Of a stretch of 20,207 nt of DNA, positions 1-6,238 are shown in pieces. The notes under the pieces were generated by a model. That model did not search any database, had not been told where the DNA came from, and saw nothing but the letters and a program-made list of their open reading frames with translations. Location: the NCBI GenBank assembly GCA_934590135.1, contig CAKTOT010000032.1, positions 1-20,207 on the forward strand, written 5' to 3'. The translations under genes were made by a program, and so were the position numbers. How positions within the stretch are numbered: position 1 is the first letter of the stretch; each line of letters begins with the position of its first letter. The DNA comes from an uncultured Muribaculaceae bacterium (GTDB lineage: Bacteria > Bacteroidota > Bacteroidia > Bacteroidales > Muribaculaceae).

Positions 1-37
1 CTAAGTCTAACGCGGCTACCAATTACGCCACGGGCGC
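1..37 (-). tRNA. tRNA-Leu(UAG), 5' half, cut by window edge
   Basis: Read on the minus strand, the first 37 bases form the 5' half of a tRNA. There is an acceptor strand GCGCCCG, then TG, a D-arm with GCG/CGC stem and the loop motif TTGGTAG, one spacer base, the anticodon-stem strand TTAGA, and a loop beginning CT followed by TAG. TAG in the anticodon position gives leucine. The rest lies beyond base 1, so the variable arm and T-arm cannot be checked. A Bacteroidota-type promoter sits just upstream at 48-55. Amino-acid identity is inferred from the anticodon and resemblance to Bacteroidales tRNA-Leu. Confidence 0.8.
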
Positions 38-47
38 GAACGTGCCG

Positions 48-55
48 CAAAGGTA
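48..55 (-). promoter_or_regulatory. -7 box of the tRNA-Leu promoter
   Basis: The minus strand reads TACCTTTG, an exact match to the Bacteroidota sigma-ABfr -7 consensus TAnnTTTG, ending 10 nt before the first base of the tRNA. That spacing suits a short leader. An A-rich tract lies upstream of it (minus strand). Confidence 0.7.
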
Positions 56-75
56 CAACTTTTTTTTGAATTGTC

Positions 76-110
76 GGTCATCGTGTCGCCGGGTTCTGCA
101 CACGATGGCC
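76..110. repeat. Inverted repeat between ribH and tRNA-Leu
   Basis: Bases 76-86 pair with 100-110 (11 bp, one G-U), with a 13-nt loop. It lies downstream of the ribH stop on the minus strand and could end ribH transcription. No U-run follows on that strand, so the terminator role is only inferred. Confidence 0.35.
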
Positions 111-183
111 AAAGGCGAGTGCCGAATAGTCGCTCGTCAAGAGTGAGGATGGCAAGGTCACGAATGGGGATGGTGACCCCGTG

Positions 184-684
184 TTACTTTTCGCGGATGT
201 CGCGAGTGAGCTGAACCATCTCGATGGCGGCGAGGGCACATTCGGCGCCTTTGTTGCCGAGGGCGCCGCCGGCGCGGTCTGCGGCTTGCTGATGATCGTC
301 GGTGGTGAGGACGCCGAAGATGACGGGGATGTCGCAGTCGCTGTTGAGCAGCGTAATGCCTTGGGTGACGCTTTGGCATACGTAGTCGAAGTGCGGTGTG
401 CCGCCGCGAATGACGCAGCCGAAGACGATGACAACATCGTAGGCGCCGCTTTCGATGAGCTGTGAGGCGGCAAATGTCAGTTCGACAGCACCGGGAACTT
501 CGAAGGTGTCGACGTCCGAGTCGTCGATACCGGCGTCCTTGAAGGTCTTGAGCGCGGCATCGCGCAGTGCGTAGGTGATATCACTGTTGAAGCGTGCGGT
601 GACTATGGCGGCACGCATATCGCCTACTGCTTCGGGCATTAGTTCGATGGAGGCATCTTGTCGGTTGTGCAGTTCGGTGGACAT
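184..684 (-). CDS. ribH: 6,7-dimethyl-8-ribityllumazine synthase
   Basis: This is the penultimate enzyme of riboflavin synthesis. It condenses 5-amino-6-(D-ribitylamino)uracil with 3,4-dihydroxy-2-butanone 4-phosphate in the cytoplasm, usually as a large icosahedral or pentameric assembly. The 166-residue length is normal for the family. Visible motifs in order are RFN (31-33), VPGAVEL (63-69), GCVIRGGTPHFDYV (89-102) with the catalytic-type His98, GVLTTDD (124-130), RAGG (137-140) and GNKGAECA (143-150). The start at 684 leaves about 15 residues before the first core strand, as is common. It is the last gene of the minus-strand series, 59 bp after the PfkB-like gene. No other riboflavin gene and no FMN riboswitch is visible nearby. 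Confidence 0.95.
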   Translation of the reverse strand: MSTELHNRQDASIELMPEAVGDMRAAIVTARFNSDITYALRDAALKTFKDAGIDDSDVDTFEVPGAVELTFAASQLIESGAYDVVIVFGCVIRGGTPHFDYVCQSVTQGITLLNSDCDIPVIFGVLTTDDHQQAADRAGGALGNKGAECALAAIEMVQLTRDIREK

Positions 685-743
685 AATCCTATGTATTTGA
701 AGTCGTTATGTATTGTTCGTAATATGTTGCCGCGTGGCGGTTA

Positions 744-1544
744 TCAGGCTTTGACAAGGCCGAGGGCGTCATCTTGGGTCATCCCGACGATGCTGTCGGC
801 GTCCGCATGCCGTACGGCAAGGATTCGAGCGATATGTGCGGTGATGGCGCTGATGTCGGCTGAGTTGTCGGCCTTGGCGTGGATGCCGGGGCCGAACACG
901 ACGGCCGAGGCCCCGTCGGTATGTATCATCACCGGCGCCGAGTAGCGAATATGCTGCTCGTAACAGGCCTGCCCGTCCGTGTTGTCAAATATGGTGGTGA
1001 GCGCTCGGGTGTCGGTGATGACGATATGCGCGCGTTCGAGATTGTCGAGTATGGCGGGCATTACGCGCGTGATGCGCGGCGTCTGCGACGGCATAAATCC
1101 GGGCAGGTATACCATCACGGCACCGCGCTCGGCGGCACTGTCCAGCAGCGGCACCATGCGGGCTCGCATTCGCCCGTCCAGGGCGTAAAATTCGCCGAAG
1201 ACGACGATGTCGCCCTTGGTGATATTGGGCCAGACGATGTCGAAACATTCGTCGCCGTAGTTTTCGTAGCGTATGGGGCGCGTGCCCATACGTATAATAA
1301 CGGGAGTGGAGCCGTCGGTGAAGCGGTCGATGCCGGAGGTGTCGACGCCGGCTTCGGTCAGGGCATTGACGGCGGCCTGTCCCACCGGGTCATCGGCGGC
1401 TTCGGAAAGCATAGCCACGGACGCTCCCTGACGTCCGAGGAGGGCGGCGGCATTGGCGATGTCGCCGAAGAGTCCGGTGGCGGCGACACCGTCGGTGGTG
1501 TCAAAGGCCAAGGCACATTCGCCTATGCAGAAGATTTTTGACAT
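744..1544 (-). CDS. PfkB-family sugar-kinase-like protein, catalytic motif degenerate
   Basis: The 266-residue protein follows the ribokinase/PfkB fold. It has an N-terminal GIGE-like strand (IGE 7-9), a glycine/Asn region FGDIANAAALLGRQG (26-40), SEAADDPVGQ (48-57), DGSTPV (78-82), VVFGEFYAL (114-122) and HTDGASAVVFGPG (208-220). It most resembles the Bacteroides-type fructokinase-like proteins. The signature that supplies the catalytic Asp and anion hole (TxGAGD) is absent. Its expected position holds NSAD (227-230), and the C-terminal helices are short, so the protein is smaller than the usual 290-310 residues. The frame is open throughout with no visible frameshift. It lies between kdsD (39 bp upstream) and ribH (59 bp downstream). 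It may be a non-catalytic relative or have an altered active site; the substrate cannot be told. Confidence 0.75.
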   Translation of the reverse strand: MSKIFCIGECALAFDTTDGVAATGLFGDIANAAALLGRQGASVAMLSEAADDPVGQAAVNALTEAGVDTSGIDRFTDGSTPVIIRMGTRPIRYENYGDECFDIVWPNITKGDIVVFGEFYALDGRMRARMVPLLDSAAERGAVMVYLPGFMPSQTPRITRVMPAILDNLERAHIVITDTRALTTIFDNTDGQACYEQHIRYSAPVMIHTDGASAVVFGPGIHAKADNSADISAITAHIARILAVRHADADSIVGMTQDDALGLVKA

Positions 1545-1583
1545 ATTGTAATGTGGCCTGTTGAGGGCCGGTAATTTTTTAGG

Positions 1584-2204
1584 TCAATGTATGGTGCTGT
1601 CGCCGCGTGCGGCGCTGCCGAGGTATCCGCCGTGGTGGCGACGGGCGTAGTCCTGGCGTGTAAATCCTATGGCGGACATCACCGATGTAGCCAGCACATC
1701 GCCTATGACGGTCATGCAGGTGGTGGAGGTGGTGGGCGTCAGACCCAGAGGGCATACTTCGGGAGCATGTCCCGTGGACAGTGTAACATCGGCATCGTTG
1801 GCCAGCGGGCTGTCCGGGTTGCCGGTGATGACAATCATGGGTATGCCGTCGTAGAGACCTCGTGCCAGAGTGACCAGATCGACAATCTCGCGCGTCTTGC
1901 CCGAATTGGACACCAACAGCATCACGTCATGGGGTTGCAGCACGCCCAAGTCGCCGTGCTGTGCTTCGCCCGGGTGCAGGTTGACCGCCGGAGTGCCGGT
2001 GGACGAGAATGTCGAGGCAATGTTTTGGGCTATTTGCCCGGCCTTGCCCATACCGGAGGTGACCAACTTGCCGCCGAGGCGGTGTACCCGCTCTATTATC
2101 ATGGCAACGGCGCGGTCGTAGGCATCGCTGATGGGGATGGCGGCTATGGCGCGACTTTCGGCGTCCAGTATATGGCGCATGGATTCTTGTATCTTGCTAC
2201 TCAT
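1584..2204 (-). CDS. kdsD: Single-SIS-domain arabinose-5-phosphate isomerase (KdsD/KpsF type)
   Basis: It probably interconverts ribulose 5-phosphate and arabinose 5-phosphate, the first step of Kdo synthesis for lipopolysaccharide. The 206 residues hold one SIS domain. GMGKAGQIA (51-59) carries Lys54, HPGEAQHGDLG (77-87) carries Glu80, SNSGKT (99-104) binds phosphate, EVCPLGLTPTTST (149-161) carries Glu149, and HHGGYLG (190-196) carries His190. These match the four catalytic positions of E. coli KdsD. The two CBS domains of that enzyme are missing, as in the single-domain enzyme known from Bacteroides fragilis. The start at 2204 is preferred because the in-frame ATG at 2264 would overlap sufE and add 20 unconserved residues. 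Another sugar-phosphate isomerase of the SIS family is possible. Confidence 0.85.
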   Translation of the reverse strand: MSSKIQESMRHILDAESRAIAAIPISDAYDRAVAMIIERVHRLGGKLVTSGMGKAGQIAQNIASTFSSTGTPAVNLHPGEAQHGDLGVLQPHDVMLLVSNSGKTREIVDLVTLARGLYDGIPMIVITGNPDSPLANDADVTLSTGHAPEVCPLGLTPTTSTTCMTVIGDVLATSVMSAIGFTRQDYARRHHGGYLGSAARGDSTIH

Positions 2205-2238
2205 CGTGGGTGGTGGATAGGGTGAATCTGTGTATGAC

Positions 2239-2670
2239 TTATTTGCTCTCGCTGATGTGCGCATAGGCCAAGGCGTAGGCCTTGATTTGACGCACCATAG
2301 CCAGCAGTCCGTTGGAGCGCGTGGGCGAAAGATGCTGGCTCAGTCCTATATCGTCTATGAAGTGCAGGTCGGCGTCCAAAATCTCCTGCGGAGTGTGTCC
2401 GCTGAGGACGTCTACAAGCATCGAAATAATGCCTTTTACGATAAGAGCGTCGCTATCGGCGCTGAACACCAGTCGTCCGTTATCATCGAGTTTGGCGTCA
2501 AGCCATACACGGCTCTGGCAGCCCTCAATAAGGTTTTGCGGCGTCTTGGCACTTTCGGGCATAGGGGGCAGATGACCTCCCAAATCGATAATGCAGGCGT
2601 AGCGGTCCATCCAGTCGTCTATTTCGCCGAATTCTTGGATGATTTCCCGTTGCTTATCTTCTATGGTCAT
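2239..2670 (-). CDS. sufE: Cysteine desulfuration protein SufE
   Basis: SufE accepts sulfane sulfur from the cysteine desulfurase SufS and passes it to the SUF Fe-S cluster scaffold in the cytoplasm. The 143 residues have the usual length. The key motif IEGCQSRVW (48-56) places the sulfur-accepting cysteine at residue 51, the same number as in E. coli SufE. The C-terminal helix carries the family-type SPTRSNGLLAMV stretch (115-126). The gene sits 68 bp after the M28 lipoprotein gene and 34 bp before the kdsD start. No -7 box is visible in the 68-bp gap, so co-transcription is likely. No sufS or sufBCD gene is in the window. Confidence 0.93.
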   Translation of the reverse strand: MTIEDKQREIIQEFGEIDDWMDRYACIIDLGGHLPPMPESAKTPQNLIEGCQSRVWLDAKLDDNGRLVFSADSDALIVKGIISMLVDVLSGHTPQEILDADLHFIDDIGLSQHLSPTRSNGLLAMVRQIKAYALAYAHISESK

Positions 2671-2738
2671 ATTCCTGAGTTTTATATTTATGGAGTGTGG
2701 AGAGATCTGTATAGTTCTTAACTTTAACGGCCGGCCCC

Positions 2739-3791
2739 TTAATGTAGTGATTCTGCAGGAGGTTGTTCGCTATATATCACATCGAGCAGCACTTGAGCCA
2801 CGGCATGTAAGGTGGTGCGGTCGATATTGGCGATATTGTCGGCCATGGTATGCCACGTCGGCGGAAATCCGCCCGGACGTCCGGCATCAATGATATCTAT
2901 GGCCGGTATTCCGGCGCCGATGAGGTGTATATGGTCATCATTGATGGCTCCGCCACGCCGTTGGACAAACATCTCACCATATCCGCGCCGTGCGGCCGCA
3001 TCCCATACCTTGGATACGACTTGTGGTGCCGAACGCATACTGAAGTATTCCTTGGCAAAGACGGCTCCGCCGGCGCCGACCATATCTACGAGTATGGCGT
3101 ATGCAGGCATCTCGCCTTTGGCTATGTCATAAGGCATATTGCGCACCCAGTGTTGCGTACCTATGCACCACGAATTTTCGTAGCGCATCAGGGTGGCGTC
3201 ATCCGAGCCTTCGGGGGCGCTCAGGCCGCTGTCCTCGGCGTCCGTGAAGAGGATGTCCACGCCTATTCCTGGATCTTTGACGGCGATATGGCGCGCTACT
3301 TCGAGCAGTACGGCCACGCCCGAAGCGCCATCGTTGGCGCCGTCTATAGGCGTATTGTGATTTGAGGGGTCCGGGTCTTCGTCCGCCCATGGACGAGTGT
3401 CATAATGCGCCAGCAGCAGCACACGCCTTTCTTTGTCGCCTCCGAAGCGACCGAAGATGTTCTCAAATCGTATGGACGACCCATCGGCAAGACTTCCGAT
3501 ACCGGCATCTACGGATACCTCGGCGCCGGCAGCGGCCAGTCGTGTCTTGAGCATTTCGGCACATCGGGCGTGCGCCGCACTGCCGGGCGTGCGCACGCCC
3601 AGCGTTGTCTGGGCTTCGACGTATGTATAGACGCTGTCGGCATTGGCTGCGGGCACCTCCGGCATCGCGGTCCGAGCCACGCTGTCGCTGTCGGAGGCGG
3701 TGGCGTTGCCTTTGGACGTACATGCCGCAGTGGCAGCGGTGGCAAAGGCGGCCAATGCGTATGATAGCAATGTGATACGAGTTTTGGTCAT
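2739..3791 (-). CDS. M28-family glutaminyl-peptide cyclotransferase-like lipoprotein
   Basis: The 350-residue protein starts with a signal sequence ending in TAAC at Cys24, a plausible lipoprotein signal, then a low-complexity Ser/Ala/Asp linker to about residue 50. The catalytic domain shows AHYDTRPW (128-135), DGANDGASG (150-158, Asp154), TDAEDSG (183-189, Glu186), WCIGTQHW (208-215), DMVG (236-239), DDHIHL (285-290, His287) and TWHTMADN (312-319). Asp154, Glu186 and His287 fit the single-zinc site of bacterial glutaminyl cyclases, and the order matches Bacteroidetes enzymes such as those of Porphyromonas and Tannerella. Such enzymes turn N-terminal Gln of exported proteins into pyroglutamate in the periplasm. 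An ordinary M28 aminopeptidase is the alternative, but the DTRPW and TWHT motifs favour cyclase. Confidence 0.85.
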   Translation of the reverse strand: MTKTRITLLSYALAAFATAATAACTSKGNATASDSDSVARTAMPEVPAANADSVYTYVEAQTTLGVRTPGSAAHARCAEMLKTRLAAAGAEVSVDAGIGSLADGSSIRFENIFGRFGGDKERRVLLLAHYDTRPWADEDPDPSNHNTPIDGANDGASGVAVLLEVARHIAVKDPGIGVDILFTDAEDSGLSAPEGSDDATLMRYENSWCIGTQHWVRNMPYDIAKGEMPAYAILVDMVGAGGAVFAKEYFSMRSAPQVVSKVWDAAARRGYGEMFVQRRGGAINDDHIHLIGAGIPAIDIIDAGRPGGFPPTWHTMADNIANIDRTTLHAVAQVLLDVIYSEQPPAESLH

Positions 3792-3834
3792 CGTATGTGC
3801 AGATTATTATGTCATCGGTGATGCTCCGTGGGTG

Positions 3835-3842
3835 CAAAGATA
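3835..3842 (-). promoter_or_regulatory. -7 box upstream of the M28 lipoprotein gene
   Basis: The minus strand reads TATCTTTG, an exact TAnnTTTG match, 43 nt before the ATG at 3791. It lies between the SRP RNA terminator and the gene, so the M28-sufE-kdsD-PfkB-ribH series probably starts here. No clear TTG box is seen at the usual upstream distance. Confidence 0.55.
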
Positions 3843-3897
3843 ACGATAATTCTCCGGATATTGCACCTACAAAGACATTCAATCGCTTGGGGGTACA

Positions 3898-3905
3898 CAA
3901 AAAAA
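3898..3905 (-). terminator. U-tract ending the SRP RNA
   Basis: Directly after the closing helix of the SRP RNA the minus strand reads TTTTTTTT (complement of 3898-3905). The RNA's own closing helix can serve as the terminator stem. Confidence 0.7.
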
Positions 3906-4001
3906 GGGTAAGCTTGCTACATCGCACCGCTCAACCTCTTACCCTTGCTTCGGTCAAGACCTGGGGGAATTGGGAGGGAGCTGGTCGTGTAGGACTTACC
4001 C
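3906..4001 (-). ncRNA. ffs: Signal recognition particle RNA, 4.5S type
   Basis: The minus-strand transcript of about 96 nt begins GGGTAAG and ends CTTACCC, which pair perfectly to close the rod. Inside are CCCCCAGGTC, a GACCGAAGCAAGGGTA segment like the domain IV tip that binds Ffh, and the GGTGCGATGTAGC stretch that resembles the 3' arm of E. coli 4.5S RNA. A consensus -7 box ends 6 nt upstream of the first base and a run of eight T on the minus strand follows the last paired base. The RNA works with Ffh and FtsY to target membrane proteins. The exact 5' end is inferred from the helix and promoter. Confidence 0.87.
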
Positions 4002-4006
4002 GGCTG

Positions 4007-4014
4007 CAAAGGTA
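4007..4014 (-). promoter_or_regulatory. -7 box of the SRP RNA promoter
   Basis: The minus strand reads TACCTTTG, identical to the tRNA-Leu -7 box at 48-55. Initiation about 6-7 nt downstream fits the first base of the SRP RNA closing helix at 4001. Confidence 0.72.
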
Positions 4015-4056
4015 CGCACTTTTTGCCATTCGGCAAAATATTTTTTGACAACCGCA

Positions 4057-4085
4057 TTGTTTTTCGGGGAATATGCGTAAATTTG
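4057..4085 (+). promoter_or_regulatory. Promoter of upp
   Basis: A TTG at 4057-4059 is followed after 18 nt by TAAATTTG at 4078-4085, an exact -7 consensus. The start of transcription would fall near 4091. That lies downstream of an in-frame ATG at 4073 and therefore supports translation from the ATG at 4115. Confidence 0.65.
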
Positions 4086-4114
4086 TGTTCCAAACAAACC
4101 CAAAAGATTTGGAT

Positions 4115-4768
4115 ATGGAAATTATAGACTTTGGCGCACAGAACTCTCTGGTGGGAGTATACCTGTCGCAAATGCGTGACGTAGAGATACAAAAAGACCC
4201 GCTACGCTTCCGACGCAATCTCGAACGCGTAGGCGAGATTATGGCTTACGAAATCAGTAAGACGTTGCGCTACAAGGCACTGGATGTCACCACTCCGTTA
4301 GGCAAAGCCGTATGTATGGTTCCGGACGAGCAGGTAGTGCTTGCCACCATCTTCCGCGCCGGCGTGCCATTCCACCAAGGATTTCTCAACTTTTTTGACG
4401 GAGCCGAGAACGCCTTTGTATCGGCATATCGCAAGTACAAAGAAAAGGAGAATTTCGATGTATGCATCGAGTACCTTGCCTCGCCGCGCCTCGAAGGCAA
4501 GACCCTCATAATATGCGACCCGATGCTGGCCACGGGTGCATCTATGGACCTGAGCTATCGCGCTTTAATTACCAAGGGCATGCCGGCCAAGATACACGTG
4601 GCATCGGTCATCGCCTCGGTACAAGCCGTAGAATACATCAAGCGCAACTTCCCCAACGACCGCACCACCGTATGGCTGGGCGCCGTAGATGACACCATCA
4701 ACGAGCACAGCTATATAGTACCCGGACTGGGGGACGCCGGCGACCTCGCCTACGGCATCAAGGAATAG
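4115..4768 (+). CDS. upp: Uracil phosphoribosyltransferase
   Basis: Upp salvages uracil by joining it to PRPP to give UMP in the cytoplasm. The 217-residue protein has a type I phosphoribosyltransferase fold. FRAGVPF (80-86) is the Arg-Ala-Gly loop, DPMLATGASM (135-144) is the PRPP-binding loop, and IVPGLGDAGDLAYG (201-214) is the C-terminal uracil-binding segment. The start at 4115 gives the family's usual N-terminus (MEIIDFG...). The in-frame ATG at 4073 would lie upstream of the inferred transcription start. The gene diverges from the SRP RNA and stands alone, with a possible terminator hairpin at 4931-4960. Confidence 0.95.
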   Translation: MEIIDFGAQNSLVGVYLSQMRDVEIQKDPLRFRRNLERVGEIMAYEISKTLRYKALDVTTPLGKAVCMVPDEQVVLATIFRAGVPFHQGFLNFFDGAENAFVSAYRKYKEKENFDVCIEYLASPRLEGKTLIICDPMLATGASMDLSYRALITKGMPAKIHVASVIASVQAVEYIKRNFPNDRTTVWLGAVDDTINEHSYIVPGLGDAGDLAYGIKE

Positions 4769-4930
4769 CCGCACCGCACAAGCCCGCGACAACAGCCGAC
4801 TCGCCATACGGCTCGAGACCGACCGATTTGTCTTAACGTAAAGGACGTCAAGCGACGGAAAGCACAAAATACTCCGCCGCATACATCCTATTTTTTCAAC
4901 AAGCAAGCCTATAAGCCTTTAACGGCAAAC

Positions 4931-4960
4931 GAGAGCGGGGGCCTCACGGCTACCGCTCTC
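4931..4960. terminator. Hairpin between convergent upp and sodB
   Basis: GAGAGCGG (4931-4938) pairs with CCGCTCTC (4953-4960), and an inner GCC/GGC (4941-4943 with 4948-4950) extends the fold. It lies between two convergent genes and may serve both. There is no strong U-run on either side, so termination is inferred from structure and position. Confidence 0.5.
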
Positions 4961-5024
4961 TTCGTTCATCACATTATGCTTATTGTGCAATTCTATTGTT
5001 GTGCTAAAAACCCTAAGAGACCTG

Positions 5025-5723
5025 TTATGTCGATTCCATAAGACTTGCCGTGTTGCAATTGCCGACATCCCCGGATAGTATGGCATCGAGTTGTGCATAG
5101 CGATTTTCGACAATCCTCCAATCGATGACATCGGCCAGACGTCGCAATGCTTCGGCGCGGCGATTCTGATAATCAAGGTAATACGCATGTTCCCATACAT
5201 CGGCGACCAGCAGCGGCACCAAATCCTCACGCAAAGGATTGAAGGCGTTGGATCCGGCATGAATGGCGAGGCGCCGCGAGGCATCAGCCGTCAGCCACAC
5301 CCATCCCGAGCCGAAGACCGCCGTGCCGGCGTCCGCAAAAGCATCGTAAAAGCACTCGAAGCTTCCGAAATCACGCGCTATCGCCTCGGCAAGGCCGCCA
5401 GCAGGCTCTCCGCCACCGGCAGGCGACAGTCCAAAGAAGTAGAAAATATGGTTCCACGCCTGTGCAGCATTGTTGTACAACGGTCCGGGGGCGGCACTTC
5501 GGATAATATCCTCCGTAGACGGCCAAGCAAAATCCGAGGCTGCGGCCAAGCGGTTGAGATTATCTATATATGTACGTGTATGTACGTTCCAATGATATTG
5601 AATGGTACGTGCCGAGATGGCCGGAACCAGGCCGTCGGGTGCGTATGGCAGTTCAGGCTGCACCATTACAAATCCGTTGTTGTCGTACTGTGTGTCTGTT
5701 TTGTGTGTTTCTGTGTGTGCCAT
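5025..5723 (-). CDS. sodB: Superoxide dismutase, iron type
   Basis: It converts superoxide to hydrogen peroxide and oxygen. The 232-residue protein from the ATG at 5723 aligns along E. coli SodB. The metal ligands are His44 (in IQYHWNVH), His92 (in AWNHIFYF), Asp175 and His179 (both in DVWEHAYYLDY). Gln88 before the WNH motif is the position that marks Fe-type enzymes. The helix normally read YHYGKHHxxY is YHWNVHTRTY here, so Gly, Lys and the second His of that patch are changed, while the ligand His is kept. About 20 extra residues follow the usual C-terminus. A longer reading from 5819 adds 32 polar residues with no family match, so 5723 is preferred. No signal peptide is seen. Confidence 0.9.
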   Translation of the reverse strand: MAHTETHKTDTQYDNNGFVMVQPELPYAPDGLVPAISARTIQYHWNVHTRTYIDNLNRLAAASDFAWPSTEDIIRSAAPGPLYNNAAQAWNHIFYFFGLSPAGGGEPAGGLAEAIARDFGSFECFYDAFADAGTAVFGSGWVWLTADASRRLAIHAGSNAFNPLREDLVPLLVADVWEHAYYLDYQNRRAEALRRLADVIDWRIVENRYAQLDAILSGDVGNCNTASLMEST

Positions 5724-5939
5724 AATTTGATTGTTTTTGGTTGTTTTTTTTGCCACATTGGAGTCCGGTACCGGCGCGGTACTATTATAACAATCGGATA
5801 GGGGCACAAAGTTTGCCACGACCGCCGATTTTTGGGTTTTTTAACGCCGTGCCTACCACATCCCCCGACTAATATTATGGCTATTCAGACAATTACAGTC
5901 ACATCTCAAGTCACCGCTCACAAAAAATATGCAGCAATA

Positions 5940-5971
5940 TTTGTGTGCTTGGATAAAATGCCGTAAATTTG
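5940..5971 (+). promoter_or_regulatory. Promoter of the 6S-like RNA
   Basis: TTTG at 5940-5943 is followed after 20 nt by TAAATTTG at 5964-5971, a full match to the two-part Bacteroidota promoter. No reading frame starts soon after it. The next gene begins at 6239, so the promoter serves a non-coding transcript first. Confidence 0.7.
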
Positions 5972-5977
5972 CGGCAC

Positions 5978-6190
5978 CTACAGAGGTAGAACATATTAGA
6001 ATATAAAACCAGAAACGTTTTGCTTTTCGCTCTTGGTTGAAAACCTGAGAAATTTTCCACAAGAGATGCGAGTACGAGCAAGATAGTTTCTCACGTATTG
6101 TATACGTGGGTCACTATTGCCCCATCTGCATCTCAAGGTTTTCTCAGGACCCTCAACCGAAGACGTGGCAAAAGTTGCCCACGTTTTTTT
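5978..6190 (+). ncRNA. ssrS: Probable 6S RNA (rod-shaped RNA with own promoter and terminator)
   Basis: A strong promoter and a U-run terminator bracket about 210 nt with no convincing ORF. The sequence folds back as one long rod. GGTTGA (6035-6040) pairs with TCAACC (6153-6158). CCTGAGAAA (6044-6052) pairs with TTTCTCAGG (6140-6148), and GAGATGC (6063-6069) with GCATCTC (6128-6134). ATAGT pairs with ACTAT further in, and a CACGTA/TACGTG hairpin caps it. An unpaired asymmetric bubble (6053-6062 facing 6135-6139) lies in the middle. This matches 6S RNA, which mimics an open promoter and binds the housekeeping RNA polymerase. The identification rests on architecture and length, not on a covariance model. 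The 5' end is inferred from the -7 box. Confidence 0.65.
6163..6190 (+). terminator. Intrinsic terminator of the 6S-like RNA
   Basis: ACGTGG (6163-6168) plus CAA pairs with TTG and CCACGT (6079-6084 offset by 100, i.e. 6179-6184) around a short AAG loop with one bulged C. A T-run follows at 6184-6190. It lies 48 bp before the next gene start, and no promoter is visible in between, so read-through may feed that gene. Confidence 0.75.
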
Positions 6191-6238
6191 ATGTAATCAC
6201 CGTCAAGGGCAACGGCGGTACACAACAAACTACTCTAT

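Noticed and set aside
580..760. FMN riboswitch before ribH
   Set aside because: The gap to the upstream gene is only 59 bp and shows none of the conserved FMN-aptamer segments.
744..1544. Frameshift as the reason for the missing GAGD in the PfkB-like gene
   Set aside because: The frame is continuous to a normal stop and I could not find a GAGD-type continuation in another frame nearby.
879..2225. Plus-strand open frames opposite the PfkB-like and kdsD genes
   Set aside because: Gly/His/Val-rich translations without motifs, antisense to genes with recognisable domains.
2725..2745. GGCCGGCC palindrome after the M28 gene
   Set aside because: Eight bases in a GC-rich stretch is not enough to support a terminator or regulatory site.
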